Notes: generated by a model from the sequence alone, not told the origin. Positions 1-9,404 are shown, numbered from the stretch's first letter. The stretch: DNA of 64,000 nucleotides from Ferruginibacter yonginensis (GCF_042651465.1 NZ_JBHSCZ010000002.1:806001-870000), one strand, 5' to 3'. Made by a program: numbers and translations.

Positions 1-97
1 GTTTTTCTGTGTTTTTAGCAAAGAGGATTTTTCCTCCGAAGATGCCAGCAGCCAAAGCCACTACACCTACAATTAAGTAAATTATAATATTGTCCAT
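1..97 (-). CDS. rny: Ribonuclease Y, N-terminal fragment (cut by window edge)
   Basis: Only the first 32 codons are inside the window, starting from an ATG at 97-95. They encode a short N-terminus, one hydrophobic segment (about residues 3-22, ending in a Gly-rich turn) and then Lys/Ala-rich residues. This is the usual membrane anchor at the start of RNase Y, the membrane-bound endoribonuclease that initiates mRNA decay. In Bacteroidota rny commonly lies just downstream of zapA, as here, and that context supports the call more than the short sequence does. The 187 bp between zapA and this start hold no convincing gene; the minus strand there has a TATCTTCG box that could be a -7 element. Confidence 0.6.
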   Translation of the reverse strand, partial: MDNIIIYLIVGVVALAAGIFGGKILFAKNTEK

Positions 98-284
98 TTA
101 GTAGTTGTTGTTTAAAATCTTGTTCACAAAATCAACCAGTTATATAAAAACGGTTTGTGGCGAAGATACAAAAATAATTTGCTGCTAAATTGGTAAGGGT
201 AATTTTTATTGAAAGATGACTATGGGAAAATAAAATAGGTTTGAATTTGAAACAAACGGTTATGATGAAATTAAGATAATGACA

Positions 285-575
285 TTACAACTTCAATGTG
301 TCATCAATTTGCTGTTCCATTTTTAAAATAACATCAGCCAACTCTTTGGAGAGTAGGTTATTGTTTTCACCAGCATTTTTTTGCGTAGCGTACCAAATAA
401 TCACCATGGCAATATAGTCTTGCATATCCTTGCCAGCAAATTGGGTTTTAAACTCAATAATTTTATCATTAATCAGCTTTACCGTTTTTCTAATAACTTC
501 CTCATCAGTTGGTTTGGTTTTGATGCGGTACGTACGGTCGGCAATCACAATATTGATAGGAATTAATTCACTCAT
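285..575 (-). CDS. zapA: Cell division protein ZapA
   Basis: A 96-residue protein with the ZapA layout: an N-terminal beta-rich head (INIVIADRTYRIKT), a central helix with the conserved type of motif KDMQDYIAMVIIWYATQK, and a C-terminal coiled coil. ZapA binds and bundles FtsZ filaments at the division site in the cytoplasm. Its ATG overlaps the stop of the upstream coiled-coil gene by four bases (ATGA), so translation is probably coupled. The run pheT - coiled coil - zapA - rny looks like one transcription unit. Confidence 0.88.
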   Translation of the reverse strand: MSELIPINIVIADRTYRIKTKPTDEEVIRKTVKLINDKIIEFKTQFAGKDMQDYIAMVIIWYATQKNAGENNNLLSKELADVILKMEQQIDDTLKL

Positions 576-871
576 ATATTATTTTGATGACTGAGTAATG
601 CAATACATTGGTCAATAGTTTTGATGTATCGGTTTATTTGAAGCTCTAGCTGTTTTTTTTCGGGGTCATTTAAATCATCAACCGCTGCTTTTAGTACAAG
701 TTGTTGCTGTTGCAGAGTTTCAATTTGTTGTAATTGTTGTTGTTGCTGTTGTTGTAAAGTTTGAATGAGTTGTTGTTGTGCTGAATTTTGTTGTAAAAGT
801 GTATGGTACTGTTTTAGTAGTACTTGTAACTTTTGTTGTAATTGAATTATATGGTCGCTTAACTCTAACAA
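572..871 (-). CDS. Small Gln-rich coiled-coil protein, possible ZapA partner
   Basis: A 99-residue, almost wholly helical protein. Heptad-like Leu/Ile spacing runs through residues 1-35, a polyglutamine stretch (IQTLQQQQQQQLQQIE) fills about 35-60, and the C-terminal third is ordinary amphipathic helix. It has no signal peptide or membrane segment. No ATG lies in frame upstream, so the start is probably the TTG at 871, four bases after the pheT stop; its own stop overlaps the zapA ATG by four bases. Size, coiled-coil character and coupling to zapA recall ZapB, but no sequence homology is claimed. The polyQ is encoded by a CAA/CAG run and could vary in length between strains. Confidence 0.7.
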   Translation of the reverse strand: MLELSDHIIQLQQKLQVLLKQYHTLLQQNSAQQQLIQTLQQQQQQQLQQIETLQQQQLVLKAAVDDLNDPEKKQLELQINRYIKTIDQCIALLSHQNNI

Positions 872-874
872 GTG

Positions 875-3301
875 TTATTTTCTAATGGTAGCGTTCAATT
901 GTTTTTCTAAACCATTAATTATTTGTTGCATCATCGCATCTGTTTCAGCATCGGCAAAAGTTTTTGCCTCATCACTAAAAGTAAAGTTTACTGCCATTGA
1001 GCGTTTATCGCTACCAATTTTTTCACTTTCAAAAATGTCAAATAATTTTATTGATTTTAACGCTTGTATTTTGTGAGATTTTACATTTTGTTCAATAGCA
1101 GCGTAGGTTACAGCTTTGTCAACAATAATAGCTAAATCTCTTTGTACAGCAGGGAATTTAGATATTTCTTTAAATGTGATGTTATTTTTTTGTTGTAATA
1201 CCATCAGTTCATCCCATGCAATGTCAGCGTACATTACTGCATCTTTAATACCGAATTGTTTCAACGTATTAGGGTGAATGCTGCCTATTGTTGCAAGGGT
1301 TTGTTGATGAGCAGCTACTTCAATGGCATAATCCATATGTTGGTTAGTAACAACGTTAATGCTGGTATTTTTTATGCCAGCAGCCATAATTATTTTTTCG
1401 CAAATACCTTTTATATGATAAAAATCTGCCTTCATATCTTTTGATTGCCAACCACCAATGGTTACAATCCCTGAGGTAAAAATGGCTAACCTATTTTTTT
1501 CAGCATATTTACCTATTCCATTACTGTGGTAGGTTTTGCCAAACTCATACAATTTTACATCGTTATTTTTTCTGTTGATGTTGTATGCTATTACCTCAAG
1601 CCCAGTTTGTAAAAGTGATGGACGCATCACATCTAAATCAGCACTGAGGTTATTGATCATTTTAACGGTGTGCTGTAAAGTGGCTTCATCGTAATACTTG
1701 CTATCTGTAATGCTGTTGGTAAATATTTCATGAAAGCCATTGCCCGTTAAGTAATTAGCCATTTTTTCTGCAAAACTATTGTTAGCGTAGCCATTATCTG
1801 CCGATGGTGCAATAGATATGGTGGCAGGTATTTCCACATTATCTAACCCATCAATACGCATAATTTCTTCAACAATATCGGCAGCGATGCTAATATCTGG
1901 TTTGCTGTAAGGTACGCTCAACCACATTTCATCAATACCTTCTTTTTGAATTTCAAATCCGAGGGCTGTTAATATATTTTTAATGGTATCAGCATGGTAA
2001 TTTTTACCACTCAACTTTTTAAGATAATGGTATTTTATGGCTACTGCCGTTTTTTCTTGCGGAGCAGGGTAAAGGTCAATAATATCACTGCTAATAGTAC
2101 CGCCAGCAATTTCTTTAATAAGTAAGGCAGCTCTTTTTAAAACGTTAACAGTATTGCTAATGTCTACACCTTTTTCAAAACGAGTTGCAGCATCTGTACG
2201 CAACCCATGTTGTAATGATGTTTTACGGATATTACTAGGGTTAAACCATGCACTTTCTAAAAAAATTGCCGTGGTGGCATTGCTAACACCACTGTGCAAG
2301 CCGCCATACACACCTGCTATGCACATGTGTTCATTTGCATTGGCAATCATTACATCGTTTTCAAAAAGTGTACGTTCTTTTTCATCAAGCGTTGTAAATT
2401 TTTCGCCAGCTGTAGCGTTTTTTACTTTGATGGTATTGCCTGTAATTTTTGCAATGTCAAAAGCATGCAATGGTTGACCAGTTTCATGTAAAATGAAATT
2501 GGTAACATCCACCACATTATTTATGGGCTTTAGGCCAATACTTTTTAATTTGTTTTGTAACCAAGTAGGACTTTCAGCAACAGTAATATTGTTGATACTT
2601 ACACCTGCGTAACGTTGGCAACCTTCAGTAGCTTCAATGGTAACATTGATAGCAATATCATTATTATCTGCTTTGAAATTGTTTTTAAATGGTAATACAG
2701 CTTTTGTTTCTTTTTTATCATGATGCCATAAATAAGCACAAACATCTTTGGCAACGCCTAAATGGCTCATAGCATCCATACGATTGGGCGTTAAGCCTAT
2801 TTCGTAAATAAAATCACTATAGGTTTCAAAAAGGGTGTTAGCAGCAGTGCCAGGTATAGTTTCAGCAGGTAATACCATAATACCAGCATGGCTTTCGCCT
2901 ACGCCAATTTCATCTTCGGCACATATCATACCTTGGCTTTCTACACCTCTAATTTTTGCTTTTTTTATTTGTAGGGGTTCGCCATTAGTAGGGTAAATGG
3001 TACTGCCAACAGTAGCAACAATTACTTTTTGACCGGCCGCTACATTACTAGCACCACATACAATTTGCGAAGGTGTATCTGTACCAATATTAACAGTAGT
3101 AATTTTTAGTTTATCAGCATCAGGGTGTTTTTCGCAGGTTAATACTTCGCCTACTACTAAGCCAGCTAATCCACCTTTTATTGATTCGTAAGGGTGTAAA
3201 CTCTCAACTTCTAAACCAATTGAAGTTAATATTTTACTCAACTTTTGAGGGTCAATAGTAGTTGGTAAATAATCGCTGAGCCAGTTGTAAGAAATAATCA
3301 T
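875..3301 (-). CDS. pheT: Phenylalanine--tRNA ligase beta subunit
   Basis: An 808-residue beta subunit of the alpha2-beta2 enzyme that charges tRNA-Phe. The N-terminal start MIISYNWLSDYLP, the tRNA-binding (EMAP/OB) domain around residues 45-155, the B3/B4 editing domain (RYAGVSI, then INNVVDVTNFILHETGQPLHAFD), the B5 domain and the C-terminal ferredoxin-like anticodon-binding domain (KFPAVQRDLAIIVD) all appear in order. An ATG 13 codons further upstream exists, but a good promoter box lies between the two ATGs, so the start at 3301 is preferred. pheS is not in the window. Confidence 0.96.
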   Translation of the reverse strand: MIISYNWLSDYLPTTIDPQKLSKILTSIGLEVESLHPYESIKGGLAGLVVGEVLTCEKHPDADKLKITTVNIGTDTPSQIVCGASNVAAGQKVIVATVGSTIYPTNGEPLQIKKAKIRGVESQGMICAEDEIGVGESHAGIMVLPAETIPGTAANTLFETYSDFIYEIGLTPNRMDAMSHLGVAKDVCAYLWHHDKKETKAVLPFKNNFKADNNDIAINVTIEATEGCQRYAGVSINNITVAESPTWLQNKLKSIGLKPINNVVDVTNFILHETGQPLHAFDIAKITGNTIKVKNATAGEKFTTLDEKERTLFENDVMIANANEHMCIAGVYGGLHSGVSNATTAIFLESAWFNPSNIRKTSLQHGLRTDAATRFEKGVDISNTVNVLKRAALLIKEIAGGTISSDIIDLYPAPQEKTAVAIKYHYLKKLSGKNYHADTIKNILTALGFEIQKEGIDEMWLSVPYSKPDISIAADIVEEIMRIDGLDNVEIPATISIAPSADNGYANNSFAEKMANYLTGNGFHEIFTNSITDSKYYDEATLQHTVKMINNLSADLDVMRPSLLQTGLEVIAYNINRKNNDVKLYEFGKTYHSNGIGKYAEKNRLAIFTSGIVTIGGWQSKDMKADFYHIKGICEKIIMAAGIKNTSINVVTNQHMDYAIEVAAHQQTLATIGSIHPNTLKQFGIKDAVMYADIAWDELMVLQQKNNITFKEISKFPAVQRDLAIIVDKAVTYAAIEQNVKSHKIQALKSIKLFDIFESEKIGSDKRSMAVNFTFSDEAKTFADAETDAMMQQIINGLEKQLNATIRK

Positions 3302-3710
3302 TCGTGAAATAAAATTTGAGTGCAAATATACGGCTTTCAAAACGCATCAAAAGAGCACCTATTTGCATAAATTAAATCTTTGAAATTTTGAAAAGATTTT
3401 TTTTAAAACGTGCATCAAAAATTATTTTTCAACGTGTAAAAATTATATTTTTCTAATAACTTATTTGTTGATAAATGATGTTGTATAACCATTTGTATTG
3501 CATGTACTATGTTAATTGTATTGTGGTTAAGCTGTGTATAAACTATATTTGCATGTGAATATGCGGTGAATAAATACCTTCATGTGGTTGATAACCCTTG
3601 TATGTTAATTTAATATTAACCAATTGGATTTATCTTAGCCGTCCTGCTACACTTTTTTGCCGGACATTACACCAACAACAATTTTTTGAAAGCATTTTTA
3701 AGAACATCAA
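3302..3710. other. 409-bp A+T-rich divergent spacer between pheT and dnaB
   Basis: No gene is visible. The left end carries the pheT promoter. A second candidate promoter faces dnaB: TTG at 3521-3523, a 20-base gap and TATATTTG at 3544-3551. It would give dnaB a leader of about 150 bases. The leader shows no clear Shine-Dalgarno sequence, and I found no long hairpin in it. Confidence 0.5.
3323..3352 (-). promoter_or_regulatory. pheT promoter
   Basis: On the minus strand TTTTG (3352-3348), a 17-base gap and TATATTTG (3330-3323) match the Bacteroidota -33/-7 pattern TTTG / TAnnTTTG. The implied RNA start is about 15-20 bases before the ATG at 3301. It lies downstream of the alternative ATG at 3340, which rules that start out if this promoter is used. 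Confidence 0.6.
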
Positions 3711-5273
3711 ATGGAGTTAACCAATTTTAATAAAGATAGAAAAGTACGTCGTAAGCCATTGCTCGAAAACAATAGCTTGATGTTTGGTAAAGTGCCACCA
3801 CAGGCTAAAGAACTTGAAGAAGCTATTTTAGGTGCTATTATGCTCGAAAAAGCCGCTTTTGATACAGTTATTGAAATATTAAAACCAGAGTGTTTTTACG
3901 TAGAGGCACACCAAAAAATATACAAAGCCATGCAATCATTGCAAATCAAAAATTTGCCTATTGATTTGCTCACAGTGGTAGAAGAGTTAAAGTTTAGGGA
4001 AGAGTTAGAGTTTGTAGGCGGACCATATGCTGTTACGAAACTTACTAATGTAGTAGTATCATCTGCTAATATTGAAGCACATGCCCGTATTGTTTTGCAA
4101 AAATTTATTCAAAGAGAATTGATTCGCATTAGCGGTGAAATAATCGGTGAAGCTTATGAAGATAGTACTGATGTGTTTGATATGTTAGATATTGCAGAAT
4201 CGAAATTATTTGAAATTACCAATAATCACCTTCGTAAAAACTTTGATGATATTGAAAACGTTTTGGTAAAAACCATTGATCGTATTGAGTATATGCGTAA
4301 TAGGCAAGATGATATTACGGGGGTGCCTACGGGTTTCCCATCAATGGATAGAATTACTTATGGTTGGCAACCAACTGATTTAATTATTTTAGCAGCAAGG
4401 CCATCAGTAGGTAAAACCGCTTTTGCCTTAAACCTAGCAAGGGCTGCGGCTTTACACCCAACCAAACCAACACCTGTAGGCTTCTTTAGTTTGGAGATGA
4501 GTAGTAGCCAATTGGTGCAACGTATTTTAAGCGCCGAAAGTGAAATTCATTTAGAAAAAATTGCTCGTGGTAGGTTAGAAGAACACGAAATGACCCAGCT
4601 TACCAAAAAAGGTATCAATCGTTTATCTAAAGCGCCTATTTATATCGATGATTCAGCTGCATTGAATATTTTTGAATTAAGAGCAAAATGTCGTCGATTA
4701 AAAAATAAACATGGTGTAGGTATTATTATTATTGACTACCTACAATTGATGAGCGGTAGTGCTGATAGAAATAGCAACCGTGAACAAGAAATTAGCAAAA
4801 TTTCAAGAGATTTAAAGGGCTTAGCCAAAGAGCTGCAAGTGCCTATAATTGCCTTATCGCAATTGAGTCGTGAGGTAGAGAAGCGTAAAGATGGTAACAA
4901 AATGCCACAGTTGAGCGATTTACGTGAATCGGGTGCTATTGAGCAAGATGCTGATATGGTTATGTTTTTGTACCGACCAGAATATCATGATATTAACCAA
5001 GATGCGACGGGTGATTACCTCAAAGGAGAAACACACGTTAAAATAGCGAAGCACCGTAACGGTAGTTTAGAAACTGTAAAACTTAGGGCATTGCTGCATA
5101 TTCAAAAATTTGTAGAAGATGAAGAAGGTGGTAGTAATGATTTTAATCCTAATTTAGGCGCAGGCAATTGGCGTCCAACCTCACCTGGTGCAGGTTTTGA
5201 TGGACCTAACATGTACATTCAAAAGGGTAGTAAAATGAACGATAGCCAATTTGATGACGAAGCACCATTTTAA
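3711..5273 (+). CDS. dnaB: Replicative DNA helicase DnaB
   Basis: A 520-residue hexameric helicase that unwinds DNA ahead of the replisome. The N-terminal helical domain spans about residues 28-130 (KELEEAILGAIM). The RecA-like motor follows, with Walker A ARPSVGKT at about 229-236, Walker B IIIIDYLQLMSG, the LSQLSREVEKR segment and DLRESGAIEQDADMV. A short acidic C-terminal tail follows the core. There is no intein. rsmE begins 16 bases downstream on the same strand. Confidence 0.97.
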   Translation: MELTNFNKDRKVRRKPLLENNSLMFGKVPPQAKELEEAILGAIMLEKAAFDTVIEILKPECFYVEAHQKIYKAMQSLQIKNLPIDLLTVVEELKFREELEFVGGPYAVTKLTNVVVSSANIEAHARIVLQKFIQRELIRISGEIIGEAYEDSTDVFDMLDIAESKLFEITNNHLRKNFDDIENVLVKTIDRIEYMRNRQDDITGVPTGFPSMDRITYGWQPTDLIILAARPSVGKTAFALNLARAAALHPTKPTPVGFFSLEMSSSQLVQRILSAESEIHLEKIARGRLEEHEMTQLTKKGINRLSKAPIYIDDSAALNIFELRAKCRRLKNKHGVGIIIIDYLQLMSGSADRNSNREQEISKISRDLKGLAKELQVPIIALSQLSREVEKRKDGNKMPQLSDLRESGAIEQDADMVMFLYRPEYHDINQDATGDYLKGETHVKIAKHRNGSLETVKLRALLHIQKFVEDEEGGSNDFNPNLGAGNWRPTSPGAGFDGPNMYIQKGSKMNDSQFDDEAPF

Positions 5274-5289
5274 TTTCATTATTTAGCTA

Positions 5290-6012
5290 GTGCAATTACC
5301 ATTTTTTTATACCACTCCTTTAAACAATGCAACTCCTATTGTGGTGTTAGATGAAGAAACATCTAAACACATTGTGATGGTGTTGCGTATGCAAAATGGT
5401 AGAAACTTAAAACTAACTGATGGTTTAGGCCATGTATATACAGCCACTATTGTAGATGCTCATAAAAAAAAGTGCAGCGTTCAAATTTTAGAAACACGAG
5501 TGGTGCCCAAACCCACTAAACAAATTTGTATAGCGGTTTCGTTGGTTAAAAATAACAGTCGTTTTGAATGGTTTTTAGAGAAAGCTACTGAAATGGGGGT
5601 GCAACAAATTGTGCCCTTGCTTTGTACCCGTACTGAAAAACAACATTTTAAATACGAACGAATGAATGGCATTTTAATAAGTGCTATGTTACAATCGCAG
5701 CAAGCTTGGTTACCGCAATTATTACCGCCACAACATTTTGAAACCTTTGTGCAGCAAGCATTAGATGGTTATAAGTTTATTGCTCATTGTGAACCTTCAC
5801 AAAAAACATCATTAAGAAGCTGGTTAGATCAACATCAATTTTTAACAACACAACACTATGCTACAATGTTGATTGGGCCTGAAGGTGATTTTACACCTGA
5901 TGAAATTTCTTTAGCAATAAGGCAACAATATTTACCCGTAGCATTAGGTGAAACCAGACTAAGAACAGAAACCGCCGCCATGGTGGCAGCGGCTTTATTA
6001 TGTGTGCATTAA
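5290..6012 (+). CDS. rsmE: 16S rRNA m3U1498 methyltransferase RsmE
   Basis: A 240-residue SPOUT-class methyltransferase that methylates U1498 of 16S rRNA using SAM. An N-terminal PUA-like barrel (about 1-70) precedes the knotted catalytic domain with KATEMGVQQIVPL, LLIGPEGDFTPDEI-type and LGETRLRTETAAM motifs that form the SAM pocket. The start is a GTG at 5290. It follows dnaB closely and ends with a four-base overlap of the converging TerC gene's stop. Confidence 0.93.
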   Translation: MQLPFFYTTPLNNATPIVVLDEETSKHIVMVLRMQNGRNLKLTDGLGHVYTATIVDAHKKKCSVQILETRVVPKPTKQICIAVSLVKNNSRFEWFLEKATEMGVQQIVPLLCTRTEKQHFKYERMNGILISAMLQSQQAWLPQLLPPQHFETFVQQALDGYKFIAHCEPSQKTSLRSWLDQHQFLTTQHYATMLIGPEGDFTPDEISLAIRQQYLPVALGETRLRTETAAMVAAALLCVH

Positions 6013-6818
6013 TGTGCCTGATCTGATTGATGAACATCATCGTCATCATTTCTTAACGTGGGCTCATTTAATTTTACAATATGCTTGCGCTTTTGTTTTT
6101 TGGCCATAATAATGTTGAGTACTTCAACTATAAATGAAAACGCCATACCAAAGTATACGTAATTTTTTAAGTGTAAATCATGTGCTTTTTCGCTATCCCA
6201 ACCTTCTATAACTAAGGTTAAACCAATCATAACTAAAAATGAAAGTGCTAACATTTTTAATGAAGGGTGTTTGTGTATAAAAGCTGAAATTTTAGGGCTA
6301 AACAAAAACATGATAAACATTGCAATTACCACTGCTGCAATCATAATTTCAACATGCTCAGCTGTACCACCAGCGGTAATAATGCTATCAAAAGAAAACA
6401 CCATGTCAATCAACATAATTTGAAAAACGGCTTTGCCAAAACTAAGTGCAGGCTTATTGTTGCCACTCAAGCTTTCATCTTCACCCTCTAGCTTATGGTG
6501 AATTTCTCTAACGGTTTTATAAATTAAAAACAAGCCACCAGCTAGCATTACCAAACTTGCTAAATCAAACCCTTTGTTGAAAAGTGTGAACACTGGTTTA
6601 CCTTTTTGTGCTAATAACCAGCCCAATGCCATTAGTAATAAACTCCGGGTGATAATACCAGTTATCATCCATACCCTACGAGCATTTTTTTCTTTATTTG
6701 CTGGTAATCTGTTTATGATAATGCTTACAAAAATTACATTATCAATACCTAGTACTACTTCTAACAGTACTAATACAAAAAAACTAATGATACTTTCTGA
6801 TGTAAATAAATGCTCCAT
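6009..6818 (-). CDS. TerC-family integral membrane protein (YgdQ/YoaE type)
   Basis: A 269-residue membrane protein with about seven hydrophobic segments. TerC family motifs are present: EVVLGIDNVIFVSII near residue 20 and the second acidic motif DMVFSFDSIITAGG near 140. Family members are linked to tellurite resistance and, in better-studied cases, manganese export or metal loading of exported proteins; the substrate here is not known. The C-terminal tail is charged and ends in an Asp/His-rich stretch. A TAATTTTG box at 6844-6837 could be its own -7 element, although pyrD lies only 31 bases upstream. Confidence 0.85.
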   Translation of the reverse strand: MEHLFTSESIISFFVLVLLEVVLGIDNVIFVSIIINRLPANKEKNARRVWMITGIITRSLLLMALGWLLAQKGKPVFTLFNKGFDLASLVMLAGGLFLIYKTVREIHHKLEGEDESLSGNNKPALSFGKAVFQIMLIDMVFSFDSIITAGGTAEHVEIMIAAVVIAMFIMFLFSPKISAFIHKHPSLKMLALSFLVMIGLTLVIEGWDSEKAHDLHLKNYVYFGMAFSFIVEVLNIIMAKKQKRKHIVKLNEPTLRNDDDDVHQSDQAH

Positions 6819-6849
6819 AAAAAATTAAATGTTGGGCAAAATTAGGTGG

Positions 6850-7890
6850 TTACTGTTGTTTGCTCTGTAGTATTTTTTTTACGATAGCTGGGCCCTCGTA
6901 TACAAAACCCGTCCATACTTGTACAAGGCTGGCACCGGCAGCAATTTTTTCATTGGCATCAGCTGCTGTAAAAACACCGCCACTAGCAATAATGGGAATA
7001 CGTCCGTTTGTTTTATGGTGAATATATTGCACCAATGCGGTTGATTTTTGTTTAACGGGTGCACCGCTTAAGCCACCTGCACCAATATTGTCAATTATTG
7101 TGCTAGCTGTTTTTAATTGTGAACGATTGATGGTGGTATTAGAAACTACCAAACCATCTAGGTTAATTTGCAAAGCCATATCAATCACATCATCAACTTG
7201 TTCAGGTGTAAGATCAGGTGCTATTTTTAAAAAAATAGGTTTCGGCAATGTGGTACCGTTGTTAATTTTTTGTAAGTGCGTTAGTATTTCGGTTAGGGGT
7301 TCTTTATCTTGCAAAGCCCTTAAGCCAGGGGTGTTTGGGCTGCTTACATTTACTACAAAATAATCAACATAAGGGTGTAAAGCTGTAAAACATATTTCAT
7401 AGTCTTTAAAAGCAGCTTCGTTAGGGGTAATTTTATTTTTACCAATATTGCCGCCTATAATAATTTTATTGGTACTGTTTTTCTCTTGCCATTTTTTAAG
7501 TCGCTCTGTAATAACGGTTACCCCATCATTATTAAAACCCATACGATTGATGAGGGCTTTATCTTTTGGTAAACGAAACAACCTTACTTTAGGGTTACCC
7601 TCTTGTGGTAATGGTGTAACAGTACCAATTTCAACATGGCCAAAGCCAAGTGCGTTTAATTCGGTAAGGTATAATGCATTTTTATCGAACCCAGCAGCTA
7701 AGCCTACTATATTTTTAAATTGAAGCTTACCAAGCATTACAGGCTTGTTTTGTGAGGGTTGGTATATTGTGGTAATAATTTTTTTTATGAAGCCGATGCT
7801 ACAAAGCATTTTAAGGCTATTCATTGAAAAATGATGCACTTTTTCAGCATCAAAAAGAAATAAAAAACTGCGTAAGAGGTTGTACATCAT
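6850..7890 (-). CDS. pyrD: Dihydroorotate dehydrogenase (quinone), class 2
   Basis: A 346-residue FMN enzyme that oxidises dihydroorotate to orotate in pyrimidine synthesis and passes electrons to the quinone pool. The N-terminal helical extension of class 2 enzymes (about 1-45) attaches it to the membrane. FMN/substrate motifs include GLAAGFDKNA, FVVNVSSPNTPGLR (the catalytic Ser is in this loop), IGAGGLSG and IIASGGVFTAADA. Two adjacent ATGs occur at the start; the first is used here. pyrC lies 11 kb away at 19-20 kb, so the pathway is not in one operon. Confidence 0.95.
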   Translation of the reverse strand: MMYNLLRSFLFLFDAEKVHHFSMNSLKMLCSIGFIKKIITTIYQPSQNKPVMLGKLQFKNIVGLAAGFDKNALYLTELNALGFGHVEIGTVTPLPQEGNPKVRLFRLPKDKALINRMGFNNDGVTVITERLKKWQEKNSTNKIIIGGNIGKNKITPNEAAFKDYEICFTALHPYVDYFVVNVSSPNTPGLRALQDKEPLTEILTHLQKINNGTTLPKPIFLKIAPDLTPEQVDDVIDMALQINLDGLVVSNTTINRSQLKTASTIIDNIGAGGLSGAPVKQKSTALVQYIHHKTNGRIPIIASGGVFTAADANEKIAAGASLVQVWTGFVYEGPAIVKKILQSKQQ

Positions 7891-8150
7891 TACTGCAAAT
7901 ATAACTTTTCATTTTTTTTTGATAATTGTTTTAAATTTCTATCTTTGATACAGAAAGTTGCATAAACAACTAAATTGGTTTTGGTCAATTTTGTAATATT
8001 TATATTCAACAGCTCAAGGGCTGCTGGATTGAAGTGGAAATACTTTTTGTGGCGAAGCCCAAAAAGATTGTAACGAAAAGCCAGAACAACTGTTGCTACT
8101 TGCAATGCGGCCCACAGCGCCAAAAAATAAAAACGATAAAATAAAATAGT
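7891..8150. other. 260-bp divergent spacer with a strong hairpin, no supported gene
   Basis: This spacer separates pyrD from the thiolase gene. Its right half (about 8010-8130) looks less A+T-rich than other spacers in the window. At 8043-8066 a stem CTTTTTG..GGC / GCC..CAAAAAG with one bulged T and a GAA loop forms in either strand. An 88-codon minus-strand reading frame spans the whole spacer and overlaps both flanking genes; its composition is not convincing as protein. A small structured RNA or a decayed gene is possible. Confidence 0.35.
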
Positions 8151-9329
8151 ATGCAAGAAGCGTATATAGTAGCAGGTTTTAGAACCGCTATCACTAAAAG
8201 TAAAAAAGGTGGCTTTAGGTTTACTAGGCCAGATGATTTGGCCATTGATTTATTAAAGGGTTTAATGGCTACCATACCTCAATTAGATACCAAACGTATT
8301 GATGATGTTATTGTAGGAAATGCTGTACCCGAGGCTGAGCAAGGCTTGCAGTTCGGTAGAATTATTGCAGCCAAGGCTTTAGGTATTGACGTGCCCGGTA
8401 TTACCATAAATCGTTATTGCGGTAGTGGTTTAGAAAGTATTGCAATGGCTACCACAAAAATAAGGTGTGGTATGGCGGAGTGTATTGTTGCTGGTGGTAC
8501 GGAAAGTATGAGCTTGGTACCCACTGCTGGTTGGAAAACCGTACCATCATACGCCATTACGAAAGATGAACCAGATTATTATTTAAGTATGGGTTTAACG
8601 GCTGAAGCCGTTGCCAATGAATATAAGGTGAGTAGAGAAGACCAAGATATGTTTGCTTACCAAAGCCATGTAAAAGCGGCTAAAGCAATTGCTGAAGGTC
8701 ATTTTAAATCGGGTATTTTGCCGATCACTGTTGAGCAAGTATATGTAGATGCTGCTGGTAAAAAGAAAACTACATCATTTGTTGTAGATACTGACGAAGG
8801 TGTCCGTACAGATACTACCCCTGAGGGATTATCGAAGTTGAAGCCTGTGTTTGCAGCAGGTGGCAGTGTTACCGCAGGTAATAGCTCACAAACAAGTGAT
8901 GGTGCTGCTTTTGTAGTAGTAATGAGTGAGCGTATGGTAAATGAGTTGGGCTTAAAGCCAATAGCTCGTTTGGTAAATTGTGCTAGTGCAGGTGTTGAGC
9001 CTCGTATTATGGGTATTGGTCCGGTTGCAGCAGTACCAAAAGTATTGAAGCAAGCAGGTATGCAACTAAATGACATTGATTTGATTGAATTAAATGAAGC
9101 ATTTGCCTCACAATCTTTAGCAGTTATACGAACCTTAGGTTTAAATAACGATATTGTAAATATTAATGGAGGCGCTATTGCATTGGGGCATCCATTAGGT
9201 TGTACAGGTGCTAAATTAACGGTACAAATTGTGGCTGATATGAAGCGCCTTCATAAAAAATATGGCATGGTGACCGCTTGTATTGGTGGCGGACAAGGCA
9301 TTGCAGGTATTATTGAAAATATTAATTAA
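8151..9329 (+). CDS. Thiolase (acetyl-CoA acyltransferase / 3-ketoacyl-CoA thiolase)
   Basis: A 392-residue thiolase, full length for the family. The acylated cysteine is C90 in INRYCGSGLESIA. The C-terminal catalytic pieces are GGAIALGHPLGCTGAK (His about 348) and ACIGGGQGIAGII (Cys about 378). It cleaves 3-ketoacyl-CoA in fatty-acid oxidation or makes acetoacetyl-CoA in the reverse direction. No beta-oxidation partner (fadB-like) is adjacent, so chain-length preference cannot be inferred. It is transcribed alone and followed by a terminator. Confidence 0.93.
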   Translation: MQEAYIVAGFRTAITKSKKGGFRFTRPDDLAIDLLKGLMATIPQLDTKRIDDVIVGNAVPEAEQGLQFGRIIAAKALGIDVPGITINRYCGSGLESIAMATTKIRCGMAECIVAGGTESMSLVPTAGWKTVPSYAITKDEPDYYLSMGLTAEAVANEYKVSREDQDMFAYQSHVKAAKAIAEGHFKSGILPITVEQVYVDAAGKKKTTSFVVDTDEGVRTDTTPEGLSKLKPVFAAGGSVTAGNSSQTSDGAAFVVVMSERMVNELGLKPIARLVNCASAGVEPRIMGIGPVAAVPKVLKQAGMQLNDIDLIELNEAFASQSLAVIRTLGLNNDIVNINGGAIALGHPLGCTGAKLTVQIVADMKRLHKKYGMVTACIGGGQGIAGIIENIN

Positions 9330-9360
9330 CGATAACATTACGAACCGTTGTTAAACCACT

Positions 9361-9385
9361 GCCTCAATTTTTGGGGCTTTTTTTT
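9361..9385 (+). terminator. Intrinsic terminator after the thiolase gene
   Basis: A short stem GCCTC / GGGGC (one G-T pair, 7-base loop) is followed by eight T residues at 9378-9385. It lies about 30 bases after the thiolase stop. Confidence 0.6.
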
Positions 9386-9404
9386 GCCTTTAACAAAAAA
9401 TAAA

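Noticed and set aside
98..284. Possible 6S or other small RNA between rny and zapA
   Set aside because: 6S genes occur near zapA in other phyla, but I could not draw a convincing long hairpin with a central bubble here.
2154..2477. 107-codon plus-strand frame within pheT
   Set aside because: Antisense to a well-supported gene, with no family features.
7890..8156. 88-codon minus-strand reading frame between pyrD and the thiolase gene
   Set aside because: It overlaps both flanking starts, has no recognisable domain and covers a promoter-containing spacer.
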